From NCBI GenBank assembly GCA_001939945.1, contig MOEB01000022.1:1-64000 (forward strand): a DNA stretch of 64,000 bases. Reading direction: 5' to 3'. Below are positions 24,102 through 32,661 of this stretch, piece by piece; the first letter of the stretch is position 1, and each line of letters begins with the position of its first letter. The DNA comes from Aerophototrophica crusticola. Its GTDB lineage: Bacteria > Pseudomonadota > Alphaproteobacteria > Azospirillales > Azospirillaceae. The notes below the pieces were generated by a model. It was not told where the DNA came from. It saw only the letters and a program-made list of their open reading frames with translations, and searched no databases. The position numbers and the translations under genes were made by a program.

Positions 24102-25394
24102 ATGAAGGTGCTGGTGGTGGGCTCGGGCGGGCGGGAGCATGCCCTGTGCTGGAAGATCGCCCAGTCGCCCCTGTGCGGGGGACTGTGGTGCGCCCCCGGC
24201 AACGCCGGCATCGCCGACGTGGCGACCTGTGTGCCCATAGCCGCCAACGATGTGGACGGGATCGTCAGGTTCGCCAAGGACACCGGCATCGACTTCGTCC
24301 TGGTGGGGCCCGAGGAGCCGCTGGTTCTGGGCTTGGCCGACCGGCTGCGCGACGCGGGCGTGAAGGTGTTCGGGCCGTCCAAGGCCGCGGCGGCGCTGGA
24401 GGGGTCCAAGGGCTTCATGAAGGACGCGGTGGCAAGATTCGGCGTGCCCACCGCCGCCTATGGCCGCTTCACCGACCCGGGCAAAGCCAAGGACTTCGTC
24501 CGGGCGCAGGGGGCGCCCATCGTGGTGAAGACCGACGGCCTCGCCGCCGGCAAGGGCGTCATCATCTGCCAGAGCGTGGAGGAGGCGGAGGCCGCCATCG
24601 ACGACATGATGGTGGGCCAGCGCTTCGGGGCCGCCGGAACCGAGCTGGTGATCGAGGAGTTCCTGGACGGGGAGGAGGCCAGCTTCTTCGCCCTGTGCGA
24701 CGGCACGTCAGCCGTGCCCCTGGTGGGCGTGCAGGACCACAAGCGCGCCTTCGACGGCGACCAGGGCCCCAACACCGGCGGCATGGGCACCTACAGCCCC
24801 GCCCCGGTCCTGACGCCGGAGCTTGAGGCCCGGATCATGCGGGAGATCGTGGAACCCACGGTCCGCGGCATGGCCACCGACGGCAAGCCCTTCAACGGCG
24901 TGCTGTTCGCCGGCATCATGGTGGTGCCGGGCAAGGACGGGGAGCCGGTGCCCAAGCTGCTGGAATTCAACGTCCGCTTCGGCGACCCGGAATGCCAGGT
25001 GCTGATGCGCCGCCTGAAGTCCGACCTGCTGCCTGTGCTGGTGGCCGCGGCGGAGGGCAAGCTGGCGGGCACCGAGCTGGAATGGCATGACGACGCGGCC
25101 CTCTGCGTGGTCATGGCCGCCCAGGGCTATCCCGGCGACTACAAGAAGGGCACCGAGATCCGCGGCCTGGAGCAGGCGGCGGAGATCGAGGAGGCCGTGG
25201 TCTTCCACGCCGGCACCAAGCGGGCGGAGGATGGCCGTGTGCTGGCCACAGGCGGCCGGGTGCTGGGCGTGACGGCCATGGCCAAGACCATCATCGACGC
25301 CCAACGCCAGGCCTACACGGCCGTGGACCTGATCGACTGGCCGGAGGGCTTCTGCCGGCGGGACATCGGGTGGCGGGCGCTGCACCGGGCGTGA
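24102..25394 (+). CDS. purD: Phosphoribosylamine-glycine ligase
   Basis: Second step of purine synthesis: joins glycine to phosphoribosylamine using ATP. The 430-residue ATP-grasp protein starts [15 protein letters not shown] and shows [37 protein letters not shown], the family signature RFGDPECQ and the C-terminal [10 protein letters not shown] segment. The ATG at 24102 follows GGGGAGG; an upstream in-frame ATG overlaps the previous stop and is less likely. It converges on the TacT-like gene 21 nt away. Confidence 0.97.
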   Translation: MKVLVVGSGGREHALCWKIAQSPLCGGLWCAPGNAGIADVATCVPIAANDVDGIVRFAKDTGIDFVLVGPEEPLVLGLADRLRDAGVKVFGPSKAAAALEGSKGFMKDAVARFGVPTAAYGRFTDPGKAKDFVRAQGAPIVVKTDGLAAGKGVIICQSVEEAEAAIDDMMVGQRFGAAGTELVIEEFLDGEEASFFALCDGTSAVPLVGVQDHKRAFDGDQGPNTGGMGTYSPAPVLTPELEARIMREIVEPTVRGMATDGKPFNGVLFAGIMVVPGKDGEPVPKLLEFNVRFGDPECQVLMRRLKSDLLPVLVAAAEGKLAGTELEWHDDAALCVVMAAQGYPGDYKKGTEIRGLEQAAEIEEAVVFHAGTKRAEDGRVLATGGRVLGVTAMAKTIIDAQRQAYTAVDLIDWPEGFCRRDIGWRALHRA

Positions 25395-25415
25395 GGCCCG
25401 TCCTGTTGCCAGCGC

Positions 25416-25919
25416 TCATCGAGCTTGCAGGGCCGCCATCACCGTCTCGATAGGCAGGAACAGGATGCGGCTGTCCGCGGGATACTCGATGAACTCTGCG
25501 CAGGACAGGTAGAAGCGCTTCGCCCCATCATCCTTTGCTTGGACCAGCAGGGCGGCGATGCCGATTGCATCCGCCGCCCCCACGACACGCCGGAAGGCAT
25601 CGGCCAGCAGGTCCTTGCCCAGGCCCCGGCCAGCATGGCCGCGGTCCACCGCCAGCCGCCCGAGAACGGAAACCGGGACGCTGTCCGGGGCGTTGCGGCG
25701 GAGCCTGCCCGGGGCTGCCGACCGGTCCACGGCCCCGGCCGCGAGGCAGTAGTAGGCGACCACGCGACCGCCGTCGCAGACCACATAGGTCCTGGAGAAC
25801 CGGCTTTCGTTCTTGATGGCGCGGTGCCGCAGCCAGTCATCCAGGGCCGGTTGGCCACAGGCGAAGGCGCTGACGTCATGGTCCGGCCGCAAGGGGGCCG
25901 GGGGCGTCAACCCTCCCAT
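25416..25919 (-). CDS. GNAT acetyltransferase toxin (TacT/AtaT-like)
   Basis: A 167-residue GNAT protein of the type that acetylates the amino acid on charged tRNA and blocks translation. It begins with the characteristic PLRPDHDVSAFACGQPALDDWLR, and has VLGRLAVDRGHAGRGLG (acetyl-CoA loop, R-G-x-G) and AKRFYLSCAEF with the usual catalytic-region Tyr. It overlaps the DUF1778 antitoxin gene by 13 nt. The antitoxin-first order and partner family match TacAT/AtaRT. The target tRNA is not predictable here. Confidence 0.9.
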   Translation of the reverse strand: MGGLTPPAPLRPDHDVSAFACGQPALDDWLRHRAIKNESRFSRTYVVCDGGRVVAYYCLAAGAVDRSAAPGRLRRNAPDSVPVSVLGRLAVDRGHAGRGLGKDLLADAFRRVVGAADAIGIAALLVQAKDDGAKRFYLSCAEFIEYPADSRILFLPIETVMAALQAR

Positions 25920-26245
25920 GCTGGTTTCCGGCTCATCAGGGCGCGCAGCTTCGGGCCCGGCGGCGGCGGGTGGTCCAATAGTTGGACGAAGGCGTCGAAC
26001 CGGTCAGGGTCCAGGGTGAACAGCCGCTGGTCCAGCAGGACGTCCACCGCGGCCTTGCGGGCGCTGTCCACCATGAACTCCGTTCGGGTCTTGCCCAGGA
26101 TGGACGCGGCCTCATCGATCAGCTGGCGGGTCGGCCCCTCGATGCGCAGGTTGATGCTGCCCTTCGCCCCGCCGGACATGCCGCGGTCGCTGGCGTCGGC
26201 CGGCCCGTCGCCGGCGGTGTGGGGGGCACCAAGATCATCTGTCAT
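25907..26245 (-). CDS. DUF1778 ribbon-helix-helix antitoxin (TacA/AtaR-like)
   Basis: Antitoxin and autorepressor, 112 aa as called. The RHH DNA-binding part is GSINLRIEGPTRQLIDEAASILGKTRTEFM. The C-terminal toxin-binding part follows (LFTLDPDRFDAFVQLLDHPP...). Candidate starts are 26272 (GTG), 26254, 26245 and 26179. A palindrome and promoter cover 26253-26284, which excludes 26272 and makes 26254 unlikely. 26245 coincides with the predicted transcription start. 26179 would give the usual family length of 90 aa and remains possible. Confidence 0.85.
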   Translation of the reverse strand: MTDDLGAPHTAGDGPADASDRGMSGGAKGSINLRIEGPTRQLIDEAASILGKTRTEFMVDSARKAAVDVLLDQRLFTLDPDRFDAFVQLLDHPPPPGPKLRALMSRKPAWEG

Positions 26246-26252
26246 GGCCACC

Positions 26253-26284
26253 ATTCTGGCATTTGTATCCACAGTGTCAATACA
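26253..26284 (-). promoter_or_regulatory. Promoter and palindromic operator of the tacAT-like operon
   Basis: On the minus strand a perfect TTGACA (26280-26275) and CAGAAT (26258-26253) are 16 nt apart. A 21-nt imperfect palindrome at 26264-26284 (TGTAT..ACA, centre, TGT..ATACA; 16 of 20 positions pair) covers the -35 box. This is where an RHH antitoxin would bind. Expected transcription start is about 26246, at the antitoxin ATG. Confidence 0.65.
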
Positions 26285-26417
26285 CCGGACCCATCAGATC
26301 GACGGGGCGGGACAATTTCGAGAAACATCCGACCTCGGATGCATTTTCCCTTGACCTCCGGGGAAAGCTGCCCAACTGTAGGGGCATTGGCGCAACCAAC
26401 AGAAAGGAGGTGATCCG

Positions 26418-26480
26418 ATGTCTCGTTCCCTCAAGCGGACCCGCGCGGATCTCTCCGTCAGCAAGGTCGTTCACGGCTGA
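26418..26480 (+). CDS. 20-codon mini-ORF behind a maximal Shine-Dalgarno sequence
   Basis: AAAGGAGGTGATCC (26403-26416) is a perfect 14-nt complement of the conserved 3' end of 16S rRNA, one base before ATG 26418. The ORF encodes 20 basic residues (MSRSLKRTRADLSVSKVVHG) and stops at TGA 26478-26480. A TTGACC element at 26351-26356 could be a -35 box. The mini-ORF is followed by a strong hairpin and then the TPR-methyltransferase gene. It may be a leader peptide, a small protein or an RNA that titrates ribosomes. The remainder of the 427-nt gap shows no other gene. Confidence 0.5.
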   Translation: MSRSLKRTRADLSVSKVVHG

Positions 26481-26539
26481 CCTGGCGGACATCCGTCGCG
26501 GACCACCCGCGAGCGGATCGTCTACGGCTACCGTAGGGG

Positions 26540-26569
26540 CAGGGCCGGTGTCTTCGGGCACCGGCCCTG
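26540..26569 (+). terminator. Strong hairpin downstream of the mini-ORF
   Basis: CAGGGCCGGTG (26540-26550) and CACCGGCCCTG (26559-26569) form a perfect 11-bp stem with loop TCTTCGGG; flanking GTAG and CTAC can add four pairs. Only scattered T follows. It could terminate the mini-ORF transcript or act as an attenuator ahead of the gene at 26673. Confidence 0.5.
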
Positions 26570-26672
26570 TCTACGTTCGGGGCCGGGTGCCGGGGTTACC
26601 CTTCCCGTCTGGCGTGCGGGGGGTGGGGCTGCTATCAAGGCCTTCATCTCCAGTCCCAGTCCGGATGCCCGC

Positions 26673-28133
26673 ATGAACCGCCGTGACCGCCGCCGCCAGC
26701 TTGCCGAGCTGCCCAAGGCGCCCGACCTGTCCGCCCGCTTCGCCAACGACGTCAAGATCGCCACCACCCTGCACAAGCAGGGCCGGCTGAAGGAGGCGGT
26801 GGACGTCTATCGCAAGGTCGTGAAGGTGTATGAGGGCCACCCGGACGTGCGCGTGGCCTGGTCCAACCTGGGTGCTGCCCTGCAAGGGCTGGGCAAGTTC
26901 GACGACGCGGTCATCGCCCTGAAGAAGGCCCGGGCCCTGAAGCCCGACCACCCGCCGCCGCACCACAATCTGGGCATGGCGCTGCTGCAGCAGAACAAGC
27001 TGGAGGAGGCGCTGGAAAGCCTGACCCGCGCCATCGAGCTGGACCCCAATTTCCACGACGCCTGGGTGGGCCTGGGCATCGCCTGCGAGAAGCTGGGCGA
27101 CATGGGACGGGCGGAGGATGCCTGCCGCCGCGCCCTGGCCGCCGACCCGCGGTCGCTCCAGGCCCGCTTCAACCTGGCCAACGTGCTGCGCCAGACCGGC
27201 CGGCCGGACGCCGCCAAGGCGGAGCTGGAGGCCTGCCTGGCGCAGGAGCCCAACTTCGCCGAGGCCATCTACACCCTGGGCCGGCTGGAGGAGGTGGGCG
27301 GCAACCCCGCGGCAGCCGCCGAACGCTACCTCGCCACCCTGAAGCTGGTGCCGCAGGCGGAGCCGGTGCACAACCAGCTCGGCCAAGCCCTGCAAGCCCT
27401 GGCGGAACGGGACCCGGAGCAGGCCCGCAGGCTGGCCGCCACCTGGCGGGAAACCTACCCGGACAGCCCCATCGCCCAGCACCGAGCCGCCGCCCTGCTG
27501 GGGGAGGGCACGACGCGGGCCTCCGACGACTTCCTGGTCAACCAGTTCAACCCCTTCGCCGAGATCTATGACGAGGCCATGGCCGCCGTGGACAACCACG
27601 CGCCGGAACTGTTGCTGGCCGCCCTGGGCAAGGTGCTGGGCGAGCCGACGGGCGGGCTGTCGGTGCTGGACGCCGGCTGCGGCACCGGCCTGCTGGCGCC
27701 GGGGCTGAAGCCCTATGCCAAGGCCCTCACCGGCGTGGACCTGTCCCCCGGCATGGTGGAGAAGGCCCGCGCCCGGGGCCTGTACGATTCGTTGGAGGTG
27801 GCGGAGCTGACCGCCTGGCTGGCCGGGCAGGCGGGCCGGTTCGACCTTATGGCCGCCGGCGACGTGCTGCCCTACCTGGGGGACCTTGCGGGGCCGGTGT
27901 CCACCCTGGCCGGGGCGCTGGCCCCCGGCGGTACCCTGGGCCTGACGGCCGAACGGCTGGAGGAGGGCACCTGGACCCTGCTGCCCACCGGCCGCTACTC
28001 CCATTCCGAGACCTACCTGCGGCAGGTGCTGGAAAGCGCGGGGCTGACCGTCGCCACCCTGCATGAGGAGGTGCTGCGGCGCGAGGGCGGGGAGCCTGTG
28101 GTGGGGTATGTGGTGGTGGCGGGGAAAGCGTGA
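26673..28133 (+). CDS. TPR-repeat protein fused to a SAM-dependent methyltransferase
   Basis: A 486-residue cytoplasmic fusion. Residues about 25-270 hold six or so tetratricopeptide repeats (for example AWSNLGAALQGLGKFDDAVIALKKA and AWVGLGIACEKLGDMGRAEDACRRAL). Residues about 290-486 are a class I methyltransferase with motif I VLDAGCGTGLLAPGL and the acidic end of strand 2 in GVDLSPGM. The TPR part probably binds a protein substrate or partner. Related fusions are common in Rhodospirillales, but the substrate is unknown. The ATG at 26673 starts MNRRDRRRQ. Confidence 0.87.
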   Translation: MNRRDRRRQLAELPKAPDLSARFANDVKIATTLHKQGRLKEAVDVYRKVVKVYEGHPDVRVAWSNLGAALQGLGKFDDAVIALKKARALKPDHPPPHHNLGMALLQQNKLEEALESLTRAIELDPNFHDAWVGLGIACEKLGDMGRAEDACRRALAADPRSLQARFNLANVLRQTGRPDAAKAELEACLAQEPNFAEAIYTLGRLEEVGGNPAAAAERYLATLKLVPQAEPVHNQLGQALQALAERDPEQARRLAATWRETYPDSPIAQHRAAALLGEGTTRASDDFLVNQFNPFAEIYDEAMAAVDNHAPELLLAALGKVLGEPTGGLSVLDAGCGTGLLAPGLKPYAKALTGVDLSPGMVEKARARGLYDSLEVAELTAWLAGQAGRFDLMAAGDVLPYLGDLAGPVSTLAGALAPGGTLGLTAERLEEGTWTLLPTGRYSHSETYLRQVLESAGLTVATLHEEVLRREGGEPVVGYVVVAGKA

Positions 28134-28144
28134 TGCAGGGCACG

Positions 28145-28303
28145 TGAGGTCACCCCGGGCTTGACCCGGGGCCCTCGGGATCGGTCGATGCAGGTCACCG
28201 AAAGCCCTGTTTTTCTTTGTTCTTTGGCCCGCTGCCGCCCCTTGGCAGGTCCGCTTTCCCAAGGGCCCCGGGTCAAGCCCGGGGTGACCTCCAGTGATTT
28301 GCA
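28145..28303. repeat. Dispersed intergenic repeat, family A (two inverted copies)
   Basis: A right-hand copy at 28231-28303 (GCTGCCGCCC, TTGGCAGG, CCCAAGGGCCCCGGG, CAAGCCCGGGGTGACC) is nearly identical to 5023-5081. A left-hand, inverted partial copy lies at 28145-28175 (GGTCACCCCGGGCTTGACCC). Together they make a large inverted repeat between the converging TPR-methyltransferase and pmbA genes. A T-rich patch (GTTTTTCTTTGTTCTTT) lies between the copies. Confidence 0.7.
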
Positions 28304-28310
28304 CGTCTGT

Positions 28311-29663
28311 TCACATCCCCGCCACCGTCATCCCCTCGATCCGCACGGTGGGGCTGTCGATGCCGTGGCGGAAGGTCAGGTCGTTGGCGGGGGTCAGGTT
28401 GCGGAACATGTCCTTCAGGTTGCCGGCGATGGTGACCTCGCTGACCGGGTAGGTGACCTGCCCATCCTCGATCCAGAAACCGCCGGCGCCGCGGGAATAG
28501 TCGCCGGTCACGCCGTTGACGCCCGAGCCCATCAGGCTGGTGACGTAGAACCCCTGTTTGATGTCGCGGATCAGCTCCTCCGGCGGCAGGCTGCCGGGGG
28601 CTAGGTAGACGTTGGTCGGGCTGGGCGAGGGCGGGCCGCCGGTGCCGCGGGAGGCGTGGCCGGTGCTGGACAGGCCGAGCTGCCGGGCGGAGCGCAGGTC
28701 GAGCAGCCAGGTGGTCAGCGTGCCGTCGTCGATGATGGCGCGGCGCCGGTTCAGCAGCCCCTCCGCGTCGAAGGGCTTGGAGCGCAGGCCGCGGCGGATG
28801 AAGGGGTCCTCCACCACGCTGATGCCGGGGGCGAACAGGGGCTGGCCCAGCCGGTCCTTCAGGAAGCTGGTGCCGCGGGCGATGGATGGGCCGGAGATGG
28901 CGCCGCACAGGTGCCCTAACAGGCCGCCGGCCAGCCGCGGCTCGAACACCACGGGCACGGCCTGGGTCATCACCTTGCGGGGGCCGAGCTTGCGCACCAC
29001 CCGTTCGCCGGCGCGGCGGCCGATCTCCTCCGGCGCCTCCAGGTCGGTGCCATAGACGGTGGAATGGTAGTCATAGTCCCGTTCCATGGCCGTGCCGGAC
29101 CCGGCCAGGACGGAGACGGACAGGGAATGGCGGCTGACCGAATAGCCGCCGACGAAGCCGTTGCTGGCGGCCAGGGTGACGCTGGACCGGCTCCACGACC
29201 CGTCGGCGCCGTCGGAGTTGCTGACGCCGGCCACGCCGCGGGCGGCCTCCTCACAGCGGCGGGCGGCCTCGATCAGTGCCTCGGCCGTGGGCTCGGAGCT
29301 GTCGCACAGGTCCAGGTCGGCCCAGTCGGTGGCGACGTCCCCCGGCTCGGCGATGCCGCAGAACGGGTCCTCCGGCACGGTGCGGGCCATGGCGACGGCC
29401 CGGTCCGCCAACTCCTGCAACATCTGCTGGCTGCGGTCGGTGGAGGAGACGACGGCCATCCGCTTGCCGATGAAGACCCGCAGGCCCAAATCGCCGGACT
29501 CCGACCGTTCCAGCCCCTCCGGCTTGCCCAGCCGCATGGAGAGGGAGAGGGAGGCGCTGTCCACCAGCAGGGCGTCGGCCGCGTCGGCCCCCGCGGCCTT
29601 GGCCCGGCGGATCAGGTCTTCCAGCAGGCTGGCGGCGGCGGGGTCGGGGGTGTGGCTGGGCAT
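28311..29663 (-). CDS. pmbA: TldD/PmbA-family metalloprotease subunit (PmbA/TldE)
   Basis: A 450-residue member of the TldD/TldE pair, which matures microcin B17 and degrades small proteins such as CcdA. Recognisable blocks are SESGDLGLRVFIGKRMAVVSS, the Gly-rich PPSPSPTNVYLAPG, and the C-terminal VNGVTGDYSRGAGGFWIEDG and VTIAGNLKDMFRNL. No HExxxH motif is present, as expected for the non-catalytic PmbA/TldE subunit rather than TldD, whose gene is outside the window. Start MPSHTPDPAAAS at 29663. Confidence 0.93.
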   Translation of the reverse strand: MPSHTPDPAAASLLEDLIRRAKAAGADAADALLVDSASLSLSMRLGKPEGLERSESGDLGLRVFIGKRMAVVSSTDRSQQMLQELADRAVAMARTVPEDPFCGIAEPGDVATDWADLDLCDSSEPTAEALIEAARRCEEAARGVAGVSNSDGADGSWSRSSVTLAASNGFVGGYSVSRHSLSVSVLAGSGTAMERDYDYHSTVYGTDLEAPEEIGRRAGERVVRKLGPRKVMTQAVPVVFEPRLAGGLLGHLCGAISGPSIARGTSFLKDRLGQPLFAPGISVVEDPFIRRGLRSKPFDAEGLLNRRRAIIDDGTLTTWLLDLRSARQLGLSSTGHASRGTGGPPSPSPTNVYLAPGSLPPEELIRDIKQGFYVTSLMGSGVNGVTGDYSRGAGGFWIEDGQVTYPVSEVTIAGNLKDMFRNLTPANDLTFRHGIDSPTVRIEGMTVAGM

Positions 29664-29815
29664 GGGGTTCCGCTTCGATTCGGGACGGGGTGCCGGACCC
29701 CAGGTCTAGCAGACGCCGGACACGGGTAGAAGCCCCCCGGTCGGGCGGTGGTTCCCTCGGGGCAACCGTCTGCTTCCATGAAGGAACCGCGCCCCTGCGG
29801 CCCTGTTGTGCGGCC

Positions 29816-30532
29816 ATGACCCTCGCCCCGTCACACCTCCCCCCGCCGCCTGCCCCCGCCCGCCGCCGCGGGGTAGGGGATGGCGGATCGCCCGACGACC
29901 CCGGCGCCCGCGCCCTGGCGGCCCAGGTGGCGTTGCTGCGAAGCCTGTGCGGGCCCGGGCGACCAAGCCTGCTGCATGTGGGCTGCGGCACGGGCCAGGT
30001 ACTGCTGGGGCTGGCGCCGGACCTGGGCCTGGGCATCGGCGTGGCGCCTGACGTGGAGGATGTCTGCCGCGCCCGGCTGGCCAGTGTCCGGCAGGGGTTG
30101 GGGCGGCTGCACTTCACCGTGGGCACGGCCGTGGCCTTCCGGGTGGACCAGGTGCCGCCCCAGGCCTTCGACCTGGTGCTGGTCCAGGCCATCGGCGGCC
30201 TGCGCGGCCTGTCCCGCGACCTGGGCGGGGCGCTGCGGCGGCTGGCGCCGGGCGGGCGTATCGTGGTGCTGGGCACGGATGACAGCCACCCCGCCGTGGT
30301 CTGGCGCCGCTGGTGCCGGGGGGAGAAGCCGCCGCCCGGCCTGACGCCCCAAGTGGCGCGGGAGGCGGCCCGGCGGCTGGGGCTGGAACCAGTGGCCGAC
30401 CACAGCCTGCCCTGGCAGCCCGGGCCCTTGCCGGAAGAGGCCGGCGGGTCCCGCCTGAAGCGCGCCATGGCCCGCATGGCCCCGGCACCCCGGGCCGGGG
30501 ACTTCGCCCTGGTGCTCCGCCGGGCGGGGTGA
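29816..30532 (+). CDS. Class I SAM-dependent methyltransferase
   Basis: A 238-residue protein with motif I LLHVGCGTGQVLLGL, an Asp-containing post-I region (GVAPDVEDV) and GGRIVVLGTDD at the position of motif III. The overall pattern resembles UbiE/type 11 methyltransferases; the substrate is unknown. The N-terminus is Pro-rich and basic. The ATG at 29816 (MTLAPSHLPPPP) was chosen over an upstream ATG whose extension crosses the pmbA promoter. It is divergent from pmbA. Confidence 0.8.
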   Translation: MTLAPSHLPPPPAPARRRGVGDGGSPDDPGARALAAQVALLRSLCGPGRPSLLHVGCGTGQVLLGLAPDLGLGIGVAPDVEDVCRARLASVRQGLGRLHFTVGTAVAFRVDQVPPQAFDLVLVQAIGGLRGLSRDLGGALRRLAPGGRIVVLGTDDSHPAVVWRRWCRGEKPPPGLTPQVAREAARRLGLEPVADHSLPWQPGPLPEEAGGSRLKRAMARMAPAPRAGDFALVLRRAG

Positions 30533-30592
30533 GGCGCTTCCCCTGGGGACAGGCCGCCCTAGCTTTCCTGGCGGATGGCGAGGGAGGTGCCC

Positions 30593-31156
30593 ATGGCGCG
30601 GCTGGTCCTGCTGATACTTGCCCTACTGCTGGCGGCGCCGGCCCAAGCCCAGGATGAGGCGAAGGCCTGGGAGGTGCTGCGCCGGGGCGGCGGCGTGGCC
30701 GTGATCCGCCATGCCCTGGCGCCGGGAATCGGCGACCCGTCCGGCTTCAAGCTGGACGACTGCTCCACCCAGCGCAACCTGTCCGAACAGGGCCGCGCCC
30801 AGGCCCGGGCACTGGGGGAGCGGTTGCGGGCGGAGGGGGTGGCGGTGTCGGCGGTGCTGTCCAGCCGCTGGTGCCGCTGCCTGGAGACGGCGCGGCTCGC
30901 CTTCGGCACGGTGACGCCCTTCCCGCCGCTGGACAGCTTCTTCGAGGACCGGGGGGAGGAGCCGGCCCGCACGGCGGCCGTGCGTGACCATATGAAGGCC
31001 TGGGACGGCAGGGGCACGCTGGTGATGGTCACGCACCAGGTAAATATCACGGCCTTGACCGGGGCTGTGCCTTCCTCGGGAGAGATCGTGGTCCTGGGGC
31101 CCAACCCTGACCGATCTTTCGCGCTGGTCGGCAGGATCAGGCTGGGCGATCCGTAA
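30593..31156 (+). CDS. Secreted histidine phosphatase superfamily protein
   Basis: A 187-residue branch-1/2-like histidine phosphatase with a signal peptide (MARLVLLILALLLAAPAQAQ). The catalytic motif is seen as VIRHALAPG (R-H, with A in place of the usual G), with SRWCRCLETARLAF and the second catalytic His in VTHQVNI. A GGGAGGTG site precedes the ATG at 30593. The protein resembles small periplasmic SixA/Ais-type phosphatases in size; the substrate is unknown. Confidence 0.85.
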   Translation: MARLVLLILALLLAAPAQAQDEAKAWEVLRRGGGVAVIRHALAPGIGDPSGFKLDDCSTQRNLSEQGRAQARALGERLRAEGVAVSAVLSSRWCRCLETARLAFGTVTPFPPLDSFFEDRGEEPARTAAVRDHMKAWDGRGTLVMVTHQVNITALTGAVPSSGEIVVLGPNPDRSFALVGRIRLGDP

Positions 31157-31310
31157 AAGGGTGGCGGGCGGCGAAACGTTGCATCCGCGACACAGGGTTC
31201 CAGCGTAACGATCCAGACAAAAACCGCCCAGGGGCGGACATGTTTCGGACACGAACCGCTGGTCTCCTGCCCCTCGAACGATTGTTCCAGCCCGACGGGA
31301 GGACGCGCCC

Positions 31311-31478
31311 ATGACCAAGCACCGCACGACGGTGGCCTTCCAGGCCTTGCTGCTGCTGGCCCTGATCCTGGCCGCCATCCTGTCCGCGCCGATGCGCGCC
31401 GGCCATGCCAAGGCGCAGGAGGCCCCGCGGCCCCCGGTGGCCCAGCCGGCCCCGGAAGCCGCGTCCGACCGGCACTGA
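31311..31478 (+). CDS. Small membrane/secreted protein (55 aa)
   Basis: ATG at 31311 is preceded by GGGAGG (31299-31304) at good spacing. The 55-residue product has a basic start (MTKHRTT), one hydrophobic helix (about residues 9-25) and a Pro/Ala-rich hydrophilic tail ending PEAASDRH. It is either a single-pass membrane protein or a cleaved secreted peptide. It lies 154 nt after the phosphatase gene and converges with the DUF3616 gene. No homologue is recognised. Confidence 0.6.
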   Translation: MTKHRTTVAFQALLLLALILAAILSAPMRAGHAKAQEAPRPPVAQPAPEAASDRH

Positions 31479-31492
31479 ACGGGCCCGGTGCC

Positions 31493-32635
31493 TCAGGGCA
31501 GGTCGAACAGGTCCAGATCCACCCCGTCGCCGCCGCGCAGCCGGCCCTCCCCGGGGTTGTCATAGGCCACCAGCAGCCGGGGCGGGCCGTCGGGCCGGGG
31601 CAGCAGGGCGATGCCCTCCGCATGGTCGAAGCCGATGCCGTGGGGGATGTCCGTCACCCGCACCAGCTCCTTCCGGCTGACCAGCATCTGTTCCGTGGAT
31701 TTGACGGCGCCCGGCCAGCGATAGATGAACACCGGCCCGTCCAGGTCCATGGTCGGGCCGGCCAGGATCAGCAAATCGTCCCCCTGCCGCTTCATGTCCC
31801 GGATGCCCAGCCCGTCCAGGTCGAGGAAGTGCTTGCGGTAGGGCGCGCCGTCCGGCCCGCACTCGTCCAGCTTCAGCCGACCCTTCTTCTCCGTCAGCTT
31901 CACCTCGATGATCGTGGCCCAGCCGCGCAGCACGGGGCCGCGCAGGCCCAGCCAGACCCGGTCGCCATAGGCCGCCAGCCCCTCGATGTCGAAGCCGTTC
32001 TCCTTGGCCGGCACCTCCAGGAAGCGGCCGATATGCTCATCCTCCGCCAGGGCCTTGGTCAGGGGGTTGCCGCCCTTGCCGGACATCTTCAGGCAGGCGG
32101 CGGTCAGGGTCTTGCCGTCCTTGCCCTTGCCCTCCTTGACCAAGTCGTACTCCCCGCCCTTGCCGGAGGGCACGCAGGGGATGCGGCCCAGCAGGTAACG
32201 GTTGGGGTCGCGGCGGACGGTGGTCAGCCGCTCCAGGCAGGCGGCGTCGTCATGCTCGTCCGGCTTGGGCCGGCGGCGGGCCAGGCTCATGGAGCCGGTG
32301 ACCCAGACATAGCCGGTGCTGTCGTCATAGCCGAAGCCCTCGATGTCCACCTCGCCCCGCTCGGCCGCCTCATCCGCCTCCCCGGCGGCCACGTCCTCTT
32401 CGGTCGCCAGGGGCAGGTCGAAGAAGGCGCTCAGCCGCTCCGGCACATGGTCGCCATAGGTCCCGTCCTTCTGCCGGGTCAGCCGCTCGATGGTCGCCGT
32501 CTCATCCGACGCCACGAACAGGCTGTCCCCCACCGGTTCCACCACCGACAGGTCCTGGCGGACATCCTTCTCCCCCGGCAGGCCGCGGTGGGTGGGAAGG
32601 GTCACGCGGATGGTGGCGACGGGGGCGGGGGGCAT
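31493..32635 (-). CDS. DUF3616 domain protein
   Basis: A 380-residue protein matching DUF3616 in order and motif: DLSVVEPVGDSLFVASDE, DIEGFGYDDSTGYVWVTGS, GFDIEGLAAYGDRVWLGLRGPVLRG and HAEGIALLPRPDG. Repeated D-x-E-G-(L/F)-x-Y strands suggest a beta-propeller-like fold that may bind calcium. No signal peptide is evident, so it is probably cytoplasmic. Function is not established for the family. It ends 14 nt from the small 55-aa gene on the other strand. Confidence 0.85.
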   Translation of the reverse strand: MPPAPVATIRVTLPTHRGLPGEKDVRQDLSVVEPVGDSLFVASDETATIERLTRQKDGTYGDHVPERLSAFFDLPLATEEDVAAGEADEAAERGEVDIEGFGYDDSTGYVWVTGSMSLARRRPKPDEHDDAACLERLTTVRRDPNRYLLGRIPCVPSGKGGEYDLVKEGKGKDGKTLTAACLKMSGKGGNPLTKALAEDEHIGRFLEVPAKENGFDIEGLAAYGDRVWLGLRGPVLRGWATIIEVKLTEKKGRLKLDECGPDGAPYRKHFLDLDGLGIRDMKRQGDDLLILAGPTMDLDGPVFIYRWPGAVKSTEQMLVSRKELVRVTDIPHGIGFDHAEGIALLPRPDGPPRLLVAYDNPGEGRLRGGDGVDLDLFDLP

Positions 32636-32661
32636 GGGGGCTCCTTGGGTTGGTCAGCCTG

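Noticed and set aside
26263-26676. A 137-codon plus-strand frame across the tacA promoter and the mini-ORF region
   Set aside because: It overlaps a promoter, the mini-ORF in another frame and a hairpin, and has no protein-like pattern.
31276-31287. GAAC-GATT-GTTC palindrome upstream of the 55-aa gene, like a Gram-positive SOS box
   Set aside because: LexA of alphaproteobacteria recognises GTTC-N7-GTTC, so this 12-mer is more likely chance; no damage-related gene follows.
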